Positions 54,878-63,913 of a stretch of DNA of 64,000 bases are shown piece by piece. Origin of the DNA: Streptomyces xylophagus (GTDB taxonomy: Bacteria > Actinomycetota > Actinomycetes > Streptomycetales > Streptomycetaceae). The notes under the pieces were generated by a model. That model did no database searches and was not told the DNA's origin. It was given only the letters and a program-made list of their open reading frames with translations. A program made the position numbers and the translations under genes. The DNA is taken from NCBI RefSeq assembly GCF_000716435.1, contig NZ_JNWO01000013.1, positions 62,001 to 126,000 on the forward strand. Direction: 5' to 3'. The stretch's first letter is position 1, and every line of letters begins with the position of its first letter.

Positions 54878-55882
54878 TTACGCGCCCTCTCCGGTCTTGC
54901 GCCGACGCACCATGACCACCGCGCCGACACCCGCGACGACCGCGGCGCCGCCCACGAGGCCGATCACCGGCAGCGCGGAACTGGAGCCGGTCGAGGCGAG
55001 GTTGCCGGTCGGCAGGTCGGAGACCTCGCCCTGCGGCTTCTTCACCGAGGTGTCCTTGCCGCCGTCGCCCGGGGTGGCGGTGCCCGGGTCGGTGTTCGAG
55101 GAGCCCGCCTTCAGGACCTCGAAGTCGTACTCGGCCCAGCCCTCGGCGATGCAGTCCTGGCCCTTGACGTTGTCGAGGTAGGCGCCGGAGCCGAAGGAGT
55201 AGGCGTCGCCGGCCGGGGCCTTCGCGCTGATGCTGACGCGCAGGTCGACGGTCTTGCTCTTGCCGGACTTCAGGGCGTCGACGTAGAAGAAGTAGTCACC
55301 GGCCCACTCGTCGTCGCCGATGCGGTCCCAGGAGCCGGACTCGGGGTTCTTGAACTCCAGGTCCACGTACGGGCTGAGGTACTTCGACTCGTCGAGCTCG
55401 TAGTTCTCGACCTCGGCGTAGAAGGCGACGCCGTCGACTGTGGTCTTCGAGTCGTTGGTGACGGTCAGCTCGAAGCCGTGGAAGCCGTCGCCCGCGACGA
55501 TCTTGCCCGGCAGGCCCTTGATGTCGGCGGATACCTTGGCGTCGGAGAAGTCCTCGTCCAGGTCCTCGCAGAACGGCACGTCCGGGTCCGTCGGCTCATC
55601 GCTCGGCTCGGCCGAGGTGGTGGGCGTCGCGGACGTGGACGAACTGTCGCTCGCCGAGGGCGTGCCCGAGTCGCTCGGCAGCGTGCTGCCGGTCGGCGAG
55701 CCGGTGTCGGACGGCGTCGGCGAGGCCGTGTCCGACGGCGACCCGGACGGCGACCCGGTCACGCTGTCGGTCGGTGTCGGCGACGAAGACTCCTCCGCGA
55801 ACGCGGCCGGCGCCGACAGCAGAGCGAGCGGAGCGATGACGGCCGTCGCGGCGGCCGCGGCCATGGCACGGCGAAGCTTCAT
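54878..55882 (-). CDS. Sortase-anchored (LAxTG) surface protein
   Basis: A 334-residue exported protein. Signal peptide MKLRRAMAAAAATAVIAPLALLSAPAAFA, then a 70-residue Ser/Thr/Pro stalk-like stretch, a beta-rich domain (FCEDLDEDFSDAKVSADIKGLPGKIVAGDGFHGFELTVTNDSKTTVDGVAFYAEVENYELDESKYLSPYVDLEFK) and a terminal anchor, LASTG then a hydrophobic helix and RRRK tail. LAxTG is the class E sortase signal of Streptomyces. Two cysteines (FCED, QDCIAEG) could form a disulphide. Binding role unknown. Confidence 0.88.
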   Translation of the reverse strand: MKLRRAMAAAAATAVIAPLALLSAPAAFAEESSSPTPTDSVTGSPSGSPSDTASPTPSDTGSPTGSTLPSDSGTPSASDSSSTSATPTTSAEPSDEPTDPDVPFCEDLDEDFSDAKVSADIKGLPGKIVAGDGFHGFELTVTNDSKTTVDGVAFYAEVENYELDESKYLSPYVDLEFKNPESGSWDRIGDDEWAGDYFFYVDALKSGKSKTVDLRVSISAKAPAGDAYSFGSGAYLDNVKGQDCIAEGWAEYDFEVLKAGSSNTDPGTATPGDGGKDTSVKKPQGEVSDLPTGNLASTGSSSALPVIGLVGGAAVVAGVGAVVMVRRRKTGEGA

Positions 55883-56091
55883 GAAGTCCTCAAGGAGTCC
55901 GATGTGCTGCGACGGTGCAGCGCACTGGGTGGAGGGCTCCGCGTGTGGGGCGCGGCTGTGGCCCTTGGTTATGCAGGTGAGACCCGGGAAGGCTGTGAAC
56001 GGTTGTGCCCACTCTCACCGAATCCTTATGTGGGCTGTGTCACACCCAGGTTCTTCTTGTGAACACGCTTTCGGGCGCCTACAACTACCTG

Positions 56092-57231
56092 GTGTCTGAC
56101 AAACCGTCCGAGGAACCGTCCTCGACCCCGGAGATCCCCGACGACGTCTGGGACAAGTTCGCCCGTGACACGGAACGCGACATCCGGGCCTCCGCCCAGA
56201 AGGAACCGTCCGCGCGCGCCCGCCAGGTGACCGAGCGGCTGAAGAAGAGCGAGCAGCCCGAGGGCTGGCGCACCGGTCCTGCCTGGCAGGAGATGAACGG
56301 ACAGGCCCGGCGCAGGCGTCGCCTCTGGGCCGTCCTCGGTGTCCCGCTCGCCATAGCCGTCGCCGTGGTCGCGATGAAACCCTCGCTGCTGCCCGGCGAC
56401 CCCTTCGGCGGCAAGGCTGAATCGGACCCCGCCGCTTCGTCCCCGCTCCCTCCGGAGACCGCCGCCCCGACCGCCGCACCCTCCGCCGTCGACCCCCAAA
56501 CCCCCACCCTGGACCGGCCGTTCGCCGGTTCGCCCGCCCTGAACTGGGCGGACGGCGCGGCCGGCATCGTCCTGCCGAAGGCGAAAGCCGTCGGATCGAT
56601 ATCGAGGGACCGGGTCGAACTGGCCCTCCAGCAGACGAAGATCCTGCTCGCCGCCGCCAACCTCGACCCGAAGACGATCGGCGGCGCCCGCCCGTCCGCC
56701 GCGCTCGCGGTGCTCGACCCGAAACAGCCCAAACTTCTCGACGACCTGAACGCGTCCCTCACCGCCCCGAGCAGGACGCAGGACCCCACGATGCTCTTCA
56801 GCCGCTTCGACCCCAAGGACGTACGGCTGGTCGGCAAGGTCGTGAAGACACGAGGACGCATCACCTTCGCGAAGGACGCCCGCGGCGGCGTCACCGTGCA
56901 CACCGACTACACCTTCGTCTACCCGCTGGTCCGCACCGACGGCTCCACCGAGGTCGCCCGCACCATCGTCCGCCGTGTGATCGACGTCCAGATCCTCGAC
57001 CCGTCCCGCTACCAGGTCACCCCCGGCCTGCTGTCCCTCAGCTCCTACAACGCGGAGTTCGGCAACTCGGCCTGCGACGTCTACGACGGCTATCTGCACC
57101 CGGAGTTCCACTCCGACGCCGCGTCCCCCACGGGCCCGTCGCCCTCGGGCCCGACGACGGACCCGTACGACCGGAGCAAGGCCATCGGCGAGGGCGCGAC
57201 CGGGACCTGCGGGACGGTGAGCAGGACCTGA
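56092..57231 (+). CDS. Membrane-anchored hypothetical protein
   Basis: A 379-residue protein. The start at GTG 56092 (VSDKPSEEPSSTPEIPDDVWDKF) was chosen because it begins the conserved-looking, acidic domain; there is no clear RBS, and GTG at 56059 is possible. After about 75 residues, a basic RRRR segment and one membrane helix (LWAVLGVPLAIAVAVVAMKP) lead to an external domain with low-complexity Pro/Ala/Thr linker and the core FDPKDVRLVGKVVKTRGRITFAKDARGGVTVHTDYTFVYPLVR ... TVVSRT. No family recognised. Confidence 0.78.
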   Translation: MSDKPSEEPSSTPEIPDDVWDKFARDTERDIRASAQKEPSARARQVTERLKKSEQPEGWRTGPAWQEMNGQARRRRRLWAVLGVPLAIAVAVVAMKPSLLPGDPFGGKAESDPAASSPLPPETAAPTAAPSAVDPQTPTLDRPFAGSPALNWADGAAGIVLPKAKAVGSISRDRVELALQQTKILLAAANLDPKTIGGARPSAALAVLDPKQPKLLDDLNASLTAPSRTQDPTMLFSRFDPKDVRLVGKVVKTRGRITFAKDARGGVTVHTDYTFVYPLVRTDGSTEVARTIVRRVIDVQILDPSRYQVTPGLLSLSSYNAEFGNSACDVYDGYLHPEFHSDAASPTGPSPSGPTTDPYDRSKAIGEGATGTCGTVSRT

Positions 57232-57290
57232 GGTCTGCGGCTCGGACCTCAGGCCTGAGGCTCGGACCTGAGGTCTGCGGCTTGGACCTG
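57223..57290 (+). repeat. 20-bp tandem repeat over a gene's stop codon
   Basis: The unit (C/A/T)GGACCTGAGGTCTGCGGCT (20 bp) repeats about 3.5 times from 57223, the second copy slightly changed. The stop codon of the 56092 gene lies in the first unit. Confidence 0.75.
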
Positions 57291-57304
57291 TGGTGAACGG
57301 AAGC

Positions 57305-57339
57305 GAAGGGCCCCGCGGGACGGAGCCGCGGGGCCCTTC
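57305..57339. terminator. Strong hairpin terminator
   Basis: GAAGGGCCCCGCGG, 7-nt loop, CCGCGGGGCCCTTC, a perfect 14-bp stem after the tandem repeat. The following gap 57340-57866 (527 bp) contains no gene, promoter or repeat that I can name. Confidence 0.88.
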
Positions 57340-57866
57340 TCCGTCAGCACCGACGTCAGGGCGGCGCCGGTGCCTGGGAAGCGGCGCCGGGGGGTTGCGC
57401 CGCTGGTCTCAAGTTGTCTGAAGTGCCCCGGGTCGGCGCCCCGGCGCACGCGGGGCGCACGCTTGGTCTCGACCTTTGGCAGTGGGACGGTGCACCGCAA
57501 TGCCGTTGTCTGCGCTGGGACTTGGGGCTCGGAAGGGCGCCCGGGGACTCTCTACGCATCGTGCTGGATGGACGCGGCCTTCGCAACCGTTCGATCCGGC
57601 TTTGTGCATTTTTGCAGTTTCCGCCGGGCGGCCCCGGGCGTCCCCGGAGCCGACCGTTCTCTTGGGTGACCGGGCTGCTGTCCCCTGCCGTCCGGTCACG
57701 ACCCTGGAGCGAGGTCCCACGACGTACGGCACGATCCGTACGTCTCATCGCCCCAGCGAGCCACGCGTGGTTCTTTCGGGCCCGCCCCTGGCTGGCACGG
57801 ACACCCCCACCAACGAAGGGGTGCGCGGGGCGGTCACGCGCCGTACGGGTGAGACGGGGCTCGAAC

Positions 57867-58124
57867 TCAGATCCGCCCCCGGGACAGTTCGAGCAGCGTC
57901 ATCGCGAGGGCCGTGCCCGGCTTGCCCAGCGCGTCCCTGTAGTGGCTGAGGATCTCGTTCTCGCGCGACAGGTGCACGCGCCGGCCGCCGGAGGCGATCC
58001 GCGTCTGTTGCACGACGGCGGACACGGCGACGCGTTCCTGGATCAGACCGATGATCCGGTCGTCGAGGGCGTCGATGCGCTCACGGGCGTCGGCGATGGT
58101 CTGCTCGGGGGTAGTGGCGGTCAT
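57867..58124 (-). CDS. aroQ: Chorismate mutase, AroQ type
   Basis: An 85-residue all-helical protein of the AroQ class, which turns chorismate into prephenate at the branch to Phe and Tyr. ARERIDALDDRIIGLIQERVAVSAVVQQTR (helix 1 with the active-site Arg and Lys-like positions), GRRVHLSRENEILSHYRDALGKPGTALAMTLLELSRGRI. The start at 58124 has GGAG upstream. The 178 nt between the leader peptide start and this ATG form an attenuator-like region (see 58169-58302). Confidence 0.9.
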   Translation of the reverse strand: MTATTPEQTIADARERIDALDDRIIGLIQERVAVSAVVQQTRIASGGRRVHLSRENEILSHYRDALGKPGTALAMTLLELSRGRI

Positions 58125-58168
58125 ACGGGGCTCCTTGTGGACGGAGCGCCCCCGGTCGACAGATCCGG

Positions 58169-58211
58169 GAAAACACCAGGCGCCCCGGACCTGTCGGCCC
58201 GGGGCGCCTGG
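58169..58211 (-). terminator. Attenuator terminator before chorismate mutase
   Basis: CCAGGCGCCCCGG (58176-58188), 10-nt loop, CCGGGGCGCCTGG (58199-58211): 13-bp perfect stem. Reading the minus strand it is followed by GTGTTTTCCC. It lies about 50 nt in front of the aroQ start and 20-40 nt after the leader peptide stop. Confidence 0.8.
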
Positions 58212-58230
58212 GAAGTCGCTTGTCAGTAAC

Positions 58231-58302
58231 TCAAGCAGCACGACCATGGCAGCCGGCGGGCCGGTTGCCATAGGTAAAGAGGAAGGTCGGGTGCGTGAGC
58301 AT
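58231..58302 (-). CDS. Leader peptide with Phe and Tyr codons (attenuation control of aroQ)
   Basis: A 23-codon ORF, MLTHPTFLFTYGNRPAGCHG then RAA, with Phe7, Phe9 and Tyr11 in a cluster. CATACT lies 6 nt before the ATG on this strand, so the transcript may start at the ATG (leaderless). Its own RNA can fold into AUGGCA-ACCGGC ... GCCGGC-UGCCAU (plus strand 58245-58272), just after the aromatic codons. Confidence 0.65.
   Translation of the reverse strand: MLTHPTFLFTYGNRPAGCHGRAA
58245..58272 (-). promoter_or_regulatory. Pause/anti-antiterminator hairpin in the aroQ leader
   Basis: CATGGCA/TGCCATAG and CCGGC/CCGG arms pair across a GGG loop. The loop sequence GGCCCG can instead pair with CGGGCC in the terminator's 5' arm, giving the mutually exclusive folding expected of ribosome-mediated attenuation. 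Confidence 0.55.
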
Positions 58303-58428
58303 GGGGGGAGTATGGCACAGGGGGTTGTGAGGGTGCGGGGCGGATGGCGGGGGTGCGTCATTGGCCCAGCGAGTCGACCGGTGACGGTGCCCTTTCAGCC
58401 CACCGAGTCGGGCGGTGGGTGGGCATAG

Positions 58429-58462
58429 GCGCCGGGGGTCCGGGGGCGGAGCCCCCGGGACG
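58429..58462 (+). repeat. Dispersed GGGGGTCCGGGGGCGGAGCCCCCGG hairpin repeat
   Basis: The palindromic GGGTCCGGGGGCGGAGCCCCCGG lies directly upstream of the guaA promoter. It resembles the repeat at 19868-19920. The -10 of guaA, TAGAAT, is at 58488-58493. Confidence 0.65.
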
Positions 58463-58532
58463 ACCAGGTGTCCCACGCCGACCCCGTTAGAATCGGTACC
58501 CAAGACCCCCGCCCCACCGCCGGAAGGCCCCC

Positions 58533-60104
58533 GTGTCAGCAGCGACCCCCGCCCCCGACACCGTCCTGGTCGTCGACTTCGGCGCGCAGTACGCCCAGCT
58601 CATCGCCCGCCGCGTCCGCGAGGCCCGGGTCTACAGCGAGATCGTGCCGAGCACCATGCCGGTCGCGGAGATGCTCGCCAAGAACCCGGCCGCGATCATC
58701 CTCTCCGGCGGCCCGTCCTCGGTGTACGCGGAGGGCGCCCCCCGCCTGGACCGCGCCCTCTTCGACGCCGGCGTCCCCGTCTTCGGCATGTGCTACGGCT
58801 TCCAGCTGATGGCCACCACCCTCGGCGGCACGGTCGACAACACCGGCGCCCGCGAGTACGGCCGTACGGAACTGCATGTCTCCAGGTCGTCCTCCACCCT
58901 CTTCGAGGGCACCCCGGACGAGCAGTCGGTGTGGATGTCGCACGGCGACGCCTGCTCCGCCGCCCCCGAGGGCTTCACGGTCACCGCGTCCACGGACGTC
59001 GTCCCGGTCGCCGCCTTCGAGAACGACGAGAAGAAGCTCTACGGCGTCCAGTACCACCCCGAGGTCATGCACTCCACGCACGGCCAGCAGGTCCTGGAGC
59101 ACTTCCTGTACCGGGGCGCGGGCCTCACCCCGAACTGGACGACCGGCAACGTCATCGACGAGCAGGTCGCCGCGATCCGCGAGCAGGTCGGCGACAAGCG
59201 CGCCATCTGCGGTCTGTCCGGCGGTGTCGACTCCGCCGTAGCGGCCGCGCTCGTCGCACGCGCCATCGGCGACCAGCTGACCTGCGTCTACGTCGACCAC
59301 GGTCTGATGCGCAAGGGCGAGACCGAGCAGGTCGAGAAGGACTTCGTGGCCGCGACCGGCGTCAAGCTCGTCGTCGTGGACGCGGAGGAGCGCTTCCTCA
59401 CCGCGCTCGCCGGGGTCTCCGACCCCGAGCAGAAGCGGAAGATCATCGGCCGCGAGTTCATCCGCGTCTTCGAGCAGGCACAGGCCGAGATCATCGCGGA
59501 CGAGGGCCCCGAGGTCGCGTTCCTGGTGCAGGGCACGCTCTACCCGGACGTAGTCGAGTCGGGCGGCGGCACCGGCACGGCCAACATCAAGTCCCACCAC
59601 AACGTGGGCGGCCTCCCCGAAGACCTGGAATTCCAGCTCGTCGAACCGCTGCGCAAGCTGTTCAAGGACGAGGTCCGGATGGTCGGCCAGGAGCTGGGCC
59701 TCCCGGACGAGATCGTCCAGCGCCAGCCCTTCCCCGGCCCCGGCCTCGGCATCCGCATCGTCGGCGAGGTCACCAAGGCCCGCCTCGACCTCCTCCGCGA
59801 CGCCGACGCCATCGCCCGCGAGGAACTGACCGCGGCCGGCCTCGACCGCGACATCTGGCAGTGCCCGGTGGTCCTCCTCGCGGACGTCCGCAGCGTCGGC
59901 GTCCAGGGCGACGGCCGCACCTACGGCCACCCGATCGTCCTGCGCCCGGTCTCCTCCGAGGACGCCATGACGGCCGACTGGTCACGCCTGCCGTACGACG
60001 TCCTCGCGAAGATCTCGACCCGCATCACGAACGAGGTCGCCGACGTCAACCGAGTCGTCCTCGACATCACCTCGAAGCCCCCGGGCACCATCGAGTGGGA
60101 GTAA
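58533..60104 (+). CDS. guaA: GMP synthase (glutamine-hydrolysing)
   Basis: A 523-residue enzyme that makes GMP from XMP, ATP and glutamine. The class I amidotransferase domain has Cys in [16 protein letters not shown] and His/Glu in YHPEVMHST, and the ATP-pyrophosphatase domain has the P-loop [18 protein letters not shown] and the C-terminal dimer domain [12 protein letters not shown] start with GAAGG upstream. It completes guanine nucleotide synthesis with guaB at 27306. Confidence 0.97.
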   Translation: MSAATPAPDTVLVVDFGAQYAQLIARRVREARVYSEIVPSTMPVAEMLAKNPAAIILSGGPSSVYAEGAPRLDRALFDAGVPVFGMCYGFQLMATTLGGTVDNTGAREYGRTELHVSRSSSTLFEGTPDEQSVWMSHGDACSAAPEGFTVTASTDVVPVAAFENDEKKLYGVQYHPEVMHSTHGQQVLEHFLYRGAGLTPNWTTGNVIDEQVAAIREQVGDKRAICGLSGGVDSAVAAALVARAIGDQLTCVYVDHGLMRKGETEQVEKDFVAATGVKLVVVDAEERFLTALAGVSDPEQKRKIIGREFIRVFEQAQAEIIADEGPEVAFLVQGTLYPDVVESGGGTGTANIKSHHNVGGLPEDLEFQLVEPLRKLFKDEVRMVGQELGLPDEIVQRQPFPGPGLGIRIVGEVTKARLDLLRDADAIAREELTAAGLDRDIWQCPVVLLADVRSVGVQGDGRTYGHPIVLRPVSSEDAMTADWSRLPYDVLAKISTRITNEVADVNRVVLDITSKPPGTIEWE

Positions 60105-60107
60105 CCC

Positions 60108-60581
60108 TCATGTACGCCTGACGGTGCGCACCGCCGCTCCAGGCTTCCAGACCTGCACGACCAGGTACTTCTCGTCCTCGACGTAGGTCCGCACGACCTC
60201 CGTCAGCTCGGTGCGGAAGAGGTGGAACGGCTCCGGCGGTTCCACCTCTTTGCTGTACGCCCCCTTCGCCCCGGCATCGGTGACCTCCACCGCCCGCCCG
60301 GCGATCCGCACATCCCCGCCGCCCATCTCCGTACCCGCCCCCGGATTCGCCTGCAGCGCGAACCGCGGATCGCGCCGCAGATCCAGCGCCTTGAGCGAGT
60401 CGGGCATCATCCCGAGCCACAACTCACCGTCCAGGAACCGCACTTCGAGCCCGGTGGTACGCGGCGACCCGTCCTTGCGCAGGGTCGCGAGGACATGGTG
60501 AGTGAAGGAACCGAAGCGCCCCTCGACAATCGCGGCAAGGTCAGGTTCGGCGGCGGAGAAGGTGGCCCAGTTCGCAGTCAT
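60108..60581 (-). CDS. Pyridoxamine 5'-phosphate oxidase-like flavin-binding protein
   Basis: A 157-residue split-barrel protein (FTHHVLATLRKDGSPRTTGLEVRFLDGELWLGMMPDSLKALDLRRDPRFALQANPGAGTEMGGGDVRIAGRAVEV) of the PNPOx/F420-binding type. The pattern RxxxLRRDPRFAL is typical of the small F420/FMN-dependent subgroup of actinobacteria. No partner gene. Convergent with guaA. Confidence 0.85.
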   Translation of the reverse strand: MTANWATFSAAEPDLAAIVEGRFGSFTHHVLATLRKDGSPRTTGLEVRFLDGELWLGMMPDSLKALDLRRDPRFALQANPGAGTEMGGGDVRIAGRAVEVTDAGAKGAYSKEVEPPEPFHLFRTELTEVVRTYVEDEKYLVVQVWKPGAAVRTVRRT

Positions 60582-60700
60582 ACGGCGAGTGTTCCGCCGA
60601 TAACAGACATCCTCTGTCCTCTTTACAGACCGGCACTGCCCTTTTCGACCGACCGGCGGTAACTTCTCGCCCTTACAACAAACCCAGTGCTGGAGGACCG

Positions 60701-61495
60701 ATGCACGGGCCGACGCCGCCCTCCCCCCTGCCCACCGACCGGCTGCAGTTCGCCATGCCGCCGATGCACGAGTCGGTCGAGGACGAACGCCGGCACCGCA
60801 AGGAGCGGCTTGCGGGCGCCCTGCGCCTGTTCGGCCGGCTCGGCTTCGAGGACGGGGTCTCGGGGCACATCACGGCCCGCGACCCCGAGTTCACCGACTG
60901 CTTCTGGGTCAACCCCTTCGGGATGCCCTTCCGGCACGTCACCGTCAGCGATCTGGTGCTGGCCAACTCCGAGGGCCAGGTGCTCCAGGGCGGCCACCAT
61001 GTCAACCAGGCCGCCTTCACCGTGCACTCCCAGGTCCACGCCGCCCGCCCGGACGTCGTCGCGGTCGCCCACTGCCACTCCGTGCATGGCCGCGCGCTCT
61101 CCGCCCTCGGCGACTTCCTCGACCCGATCAGTCAGGAGAGCTGCGCCTTCTACGAGGACCACGCGCTCTACGACGCCTTCAGCGGTGTCTCCGTCGACGC
61201 CGAGGAGGGCAAACGCATCGCCGCCGGGCTCGGCTCGCGCAAGGCGCTGGTGCTCCGCAACCACGGACTGCTGACTGTCGGCGACTCGGTGGACGCGGCG
61301 GCCTGGTGGTTCCTGTCCATGGAACGCTCCTGCCAGGTCCAGCTCCTCGCCAAAGCGGCCGGCAGACCCCTCCTCATCGATCACAAACTCGCCGTCGCCA
61401 CCCGCGAACAGACCGGCGGCGACCTCGTCGCGTGGATCAACTACCAGCCCCTGTGGCAGGACATCAGCCGCAGCGAACCCGACCTCCTCAGCTGA
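60701..61495 (+). CDS. Class II aldolase/adducin-domain protein
   Basis: A 264-residue zinc-dependent class II aldolase fold (FGRLGFEDGVSGHITARDPE ... CFWVNPFGMPFRHV). Metal ligands are in VAHCHSVHGRALS (two His) and LRNHGLLTVGDSV (third His), and SGHITARD holds the phosphate loop. Cofactor and substrate are unknown; related proteins act on sugar phosphates or hydroxy-ketones. The gene stands alone, with a 119-bp upstream gap. Confidence 0.88.
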   Translation: MHGPTPPSPLPTDRLQFAMPPMHESVEDERRHRKERLAGALRLFGRLGFEDGVSGHITARDPEFTDCFWVNPFGMPFRHVTVSDLVLANSEGQVLQGGHHVNQAAFTVHSQVHAARPDVVAVAHCHSVHGRALSALGDFLDPISQESCAFYEDHALYDAFSGVSVDAEEGKRIAAGLGSRKALVLRNHGLLTVGDSVDAAAWWFLSMERSCQVQLLAKAAGRPLLIDHKLAVATREQTGGDLVAWINYQPLWQDISRSEPDLLS

Positions 61496-61514
61496 GGCCC
61501 CCTGTCCGAACTCC

Positions 61515-62414
61515 TTATCTGAAACCGCGGAGCACCGCCGCCTTGGTCATCGTGAACTCCTCGTCCGTGAGCACCCCGTCCCGGTGCAGCTCGCCCAACT
61601 CCCGCAATCTGCGCAGGAGTACGTCGTGATGGTCGGCCGGCGGCGGGACACTGGCCGCGCGCCGAGGACGATCCGCGAACTCGCCGTTGTCGCGTTCGTG
61701 TTCACGGGTCGACGGGTGCGGCAGCCGCGCGGTCACCGCCGTCGCCACCAGCGCGGTGAGCAGATCCCGGCGGGTGCTGCCCCACAGATCGAGGGCGTAC
61801 GGGTCCTTCTCCGGCGGCAGCTTGGAGAACACCGTCTCGCGGGTCACGAACCGCATGAACCCGTCTTCGTAGCCGGAGTTGGGCAACCACTCCACTTGGA
61901 CGAGGTCGCCCACGGCGACTATCCGCGGCCCGGTGGCCCGCTTGACGCGCTCCGAGGTGTCCGCCCAGTCGATGCGCACCTGGGCGCCGTCGAAGGACAC
62001 CGTGCCGTCGGAGGAGCGGACGGAGACCGGGACCGGCGGGCCGGGGAGGAGATAGGCCTTCGTGGGTTCCTTGGGGATCTGGTCGAGGAGCAGCGCGTGC
62101 CGGATCTCCTCCGCCACGTACTCGGCGACCCCGGACCGGTCGATGTCCACGATCAGCCGGTACGGATCCGCCGGGTCCGGCAGCCGACCGCCGGTCGCCT
62201 GGAGCAGGGGGTCGGCGCCCTCGCGCAGTCTCAGGCGCAGTCGGCCACGCTTGCGTTCGGGTTCGTAGACGACGCCCGCGACGGCTTCGAGGGGCACCGC
62301 GATCTCGCCGTACGTCTGCCGGAACAGTGGCACGGAGCGGTGAAGTCCCGGCGTGATACGGACCGTTGTGCCGTCGAAGGCCCAGGTCCCGTCGCGCTGG
62401 ATGATCTCGGCCAT
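61515..62414 (-). CDS. DUF4429/SHOCT-domain protein
   Basis: A 299-residue protein with two related DUF4429 halves (QRDGTWAFDGTTVRITPG ... and SSDGTVSFDGAQVRIDWADTSERVKRATGPR), then a disordered segment and a C-terminal SHOCT helix pair (VLLRRLRELGELHRDGVLTDEEFTMTKAAVL). MAEIIQRDGTW at 62414 was chosen over ATG at 62420. SHOCT motifs mediate oligomerisation; the role is unknown. It is divergent from a membrane protein gene, 212 nt apart. Confidence 0.82.
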   Translation of the reverse strand: MAEIIQRDGTWAFDGTTVRITPGLHRSVPLFRQTYGEIAVPLEAVAGVVYEPERKRGRLRLRLREGADPLLQATGGRLPDPADPYRLIVDIDRSGVAEYVAEEIRHALLLDQIPKEPTKAYLLPGPPVPVSVRSSDGTVSFDGAQVRIDWADTSERVKRATGPRIVAVGDLVQVEWLPNSGYEDGFMRFVTRETVFSKLPPEKDPYALDLWGSTRRDLLTALVATAVTARLPHPSTREHERDNGEFADRPRRAASVPPPADHHDVLLRRLRELGELHRDGVLTDEEFTMTKAAVLRGFR

Positions 62415-62632
62415 ACGCAAATTCTCGCAGCCGGGTCAACACGGCGGCCGCCACTTCACCCGCGCTGACCAGACCTGCCGGACGCGGGCCGTGTCCCGTA
62501 GGGCACAATCCGCTGTTGTCGTGCGGGAGTTGCAAGGCGGTGGCCAAAGGCTTCGGAGCCGGCCGCCGAACGTGAGGGCCCGGGGTCGAGGGCCGAGGTC
62601 CATGAGGGTCATGGGGAAGGCAGGCGTCGGGC

Positions 62633-63913
62633 GTGGCGGTGCAGGAGGCGAGACAGGGCGGCGAGCAGCTCGGTGCCCACGGAGGCGGCTGCACCTGCGG
62701 GGACTGCCCGCACGGAGCACGCGAGGGGCATCGGCGCGCGGTCGCCGCGTTCCTCGTCAAACGGGACGGCTTCGCGGCCGGGGAGGGGCTGCCGGCGGCG
62801 GTGGCGCACTCGGCGTCCGCCTCCCGGCAGTGGGTGTCGGACGAACTGACCCAGTCCGCCGACGCCGTCGCCGAACGCGGCCGTGCCGAGGGCGGCGCCT
62901 GGCTGGCGCGCCTGTGGCACCGCACGGCCTTCGCGGTGTGGGGTGCCTTCGTCGTCCTGCTCCTGGTGCAGTCGCTCACCGCGATCGGCGCGGGCTGGAC
63001 GGCGGCACGCACGGCCGGACTGCTGGCCGCGCTCGTGGTCGCCGGCGCGCTGACGGCCGCCTCCTGGTTCCACCGGGCGCGCGGCGGAGCGCTGGCACCG
63101 GTCATCGGTGAGGACAACCGGCTGTCGACCTCCCGCGCGGTGGCCGTCTCCTGGGTGCTGTTCGTGGCGTACGCGGTGCTGGTCCTGGCCGGCCGCCTCG
63201 CCGCCGCCTCCGACCACGCCGAACGCGACACCCTCATCTCCGGCCTCGAACTCGCCCGCGGCGCCGGAGTGGTGACCGTCCTCGCCGTCGTCTGCGCGAT
63301 CGCCGTACTCGTCCGCCGGGTCGTCGGCCTGCGCGTGCTGGGCCAGCGCCTCCAGAAGATCCCCGCCGACCGCCCCCGCGCGGCCGACCTCCTCACCGAC
63401 GACGCGGGCCGCGGCACCTTCGCCGACATCCAGTACGTCGCGATCAGCGCCGTCGCCCTCGTCTTCGTCGCCGTACGCCTCGCCCGCCGCCCCGACCAAC
63501 TGCCCGACCTGCCCTGGGGCTTGGCGGTCGTCGTCCTCATCTCCGCCGCGACATACCTGGCCGGCAAGTACGCGGAGGGCGGCCGTCCGGTCATCCTCTC
63601 GGTGGTGCGTTCCCGCGAGGCGGGCGACCTCGACGCCCCCATCCGCACCGGCGACGACATCGAGATCCGCGGCGCCGGCTTCGTACCCCCCGGCGCCCAG
63701 ACCGCCGACCGACTCTCCCGCATGGTCGTCCGCATCGGCCCGGTCAACGTCCACGTCCCCCTGGTCCCGGTCACCGGCGGCTTCTCCAACCCCACGGACA
63801 CCCTCCTCACCGTCCCCGTCCCGGTAGACGTGGAACCCGGCCGCGTGGAGGTACAGGTCGTGACCGCGGCGGGCGTGGAGACGAACGCCTGCGTGGTCGA
63901 GGTGACGGACTGA
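62633..63913 (+). CDS. Multi-helix membrane protein of unknown function
   Basis: A 426-residue protein. The N-terminus has a metal-binding-like CTCGDCPHG motif (two CxxC-type cysteines), then helices FAVWGAFVVLLLVQSLTAIGAGW, GLLAALVVAGALTAASWF, VSWVLFVAYAVLVLAGRLAAAS, VVTVLAVVCAIAVLVRRVV, YVAISAVALVFVAVR and LAVVVLISAATYLAGKYA. The terminal part (GDDIEIRGAGFVPPGAQTADRLSRMVVRIGPVNVHVPLVP) is a small beta-rich IPT/TIG-like domain. No known family. Nothing recognised in 63914-64000. Confidence 0.75.
   Translation: MAVQEARQGGEQLGAHGGGCTCGDCPHGAREGHRRAVAAFLVKRDGFAAGEGLPAAVAHSASASRQWVSDELTQSADAVAERGRAEGGAWLARLWHRTAFAVWGAFVVLLLVQSLTAIGAGWTAARTAGLLAALVVAGALTAASWFHRARGGALAPVIGEDNRLSTSRAVAVSWVLFVAYAVLVLAGRLAAASDHAERDTLISGLELARGAGVVTVLAVVCAIAVLVRRVVGLRVLGQRLQKIPADRPRAADLLTDDAGRGTFADIQYVAISAVALVFVAVRLARRPDQLPDLPWGLAVVVLISAATYLAGKYAEGGRPVILSVVRSREAGDLDAPIRTGDDIEIRGAGFVPPGAQTADRLSRMVVRIGPVNVHVPLVPVTGGFSNPTDTLLTVPVPVDVEPGRVEVQVVTAAGVETNACVVEVTD

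Noticed and set aside
57340..57866. Gene in the gap before chorismate mutase
   Set aside because: Small frames lack RBS and conserved features, so I report it as empty.
58536..59930. A 464-codon minus frame over guaA
   Set aside because: Shadow of the intact GMP synthase.
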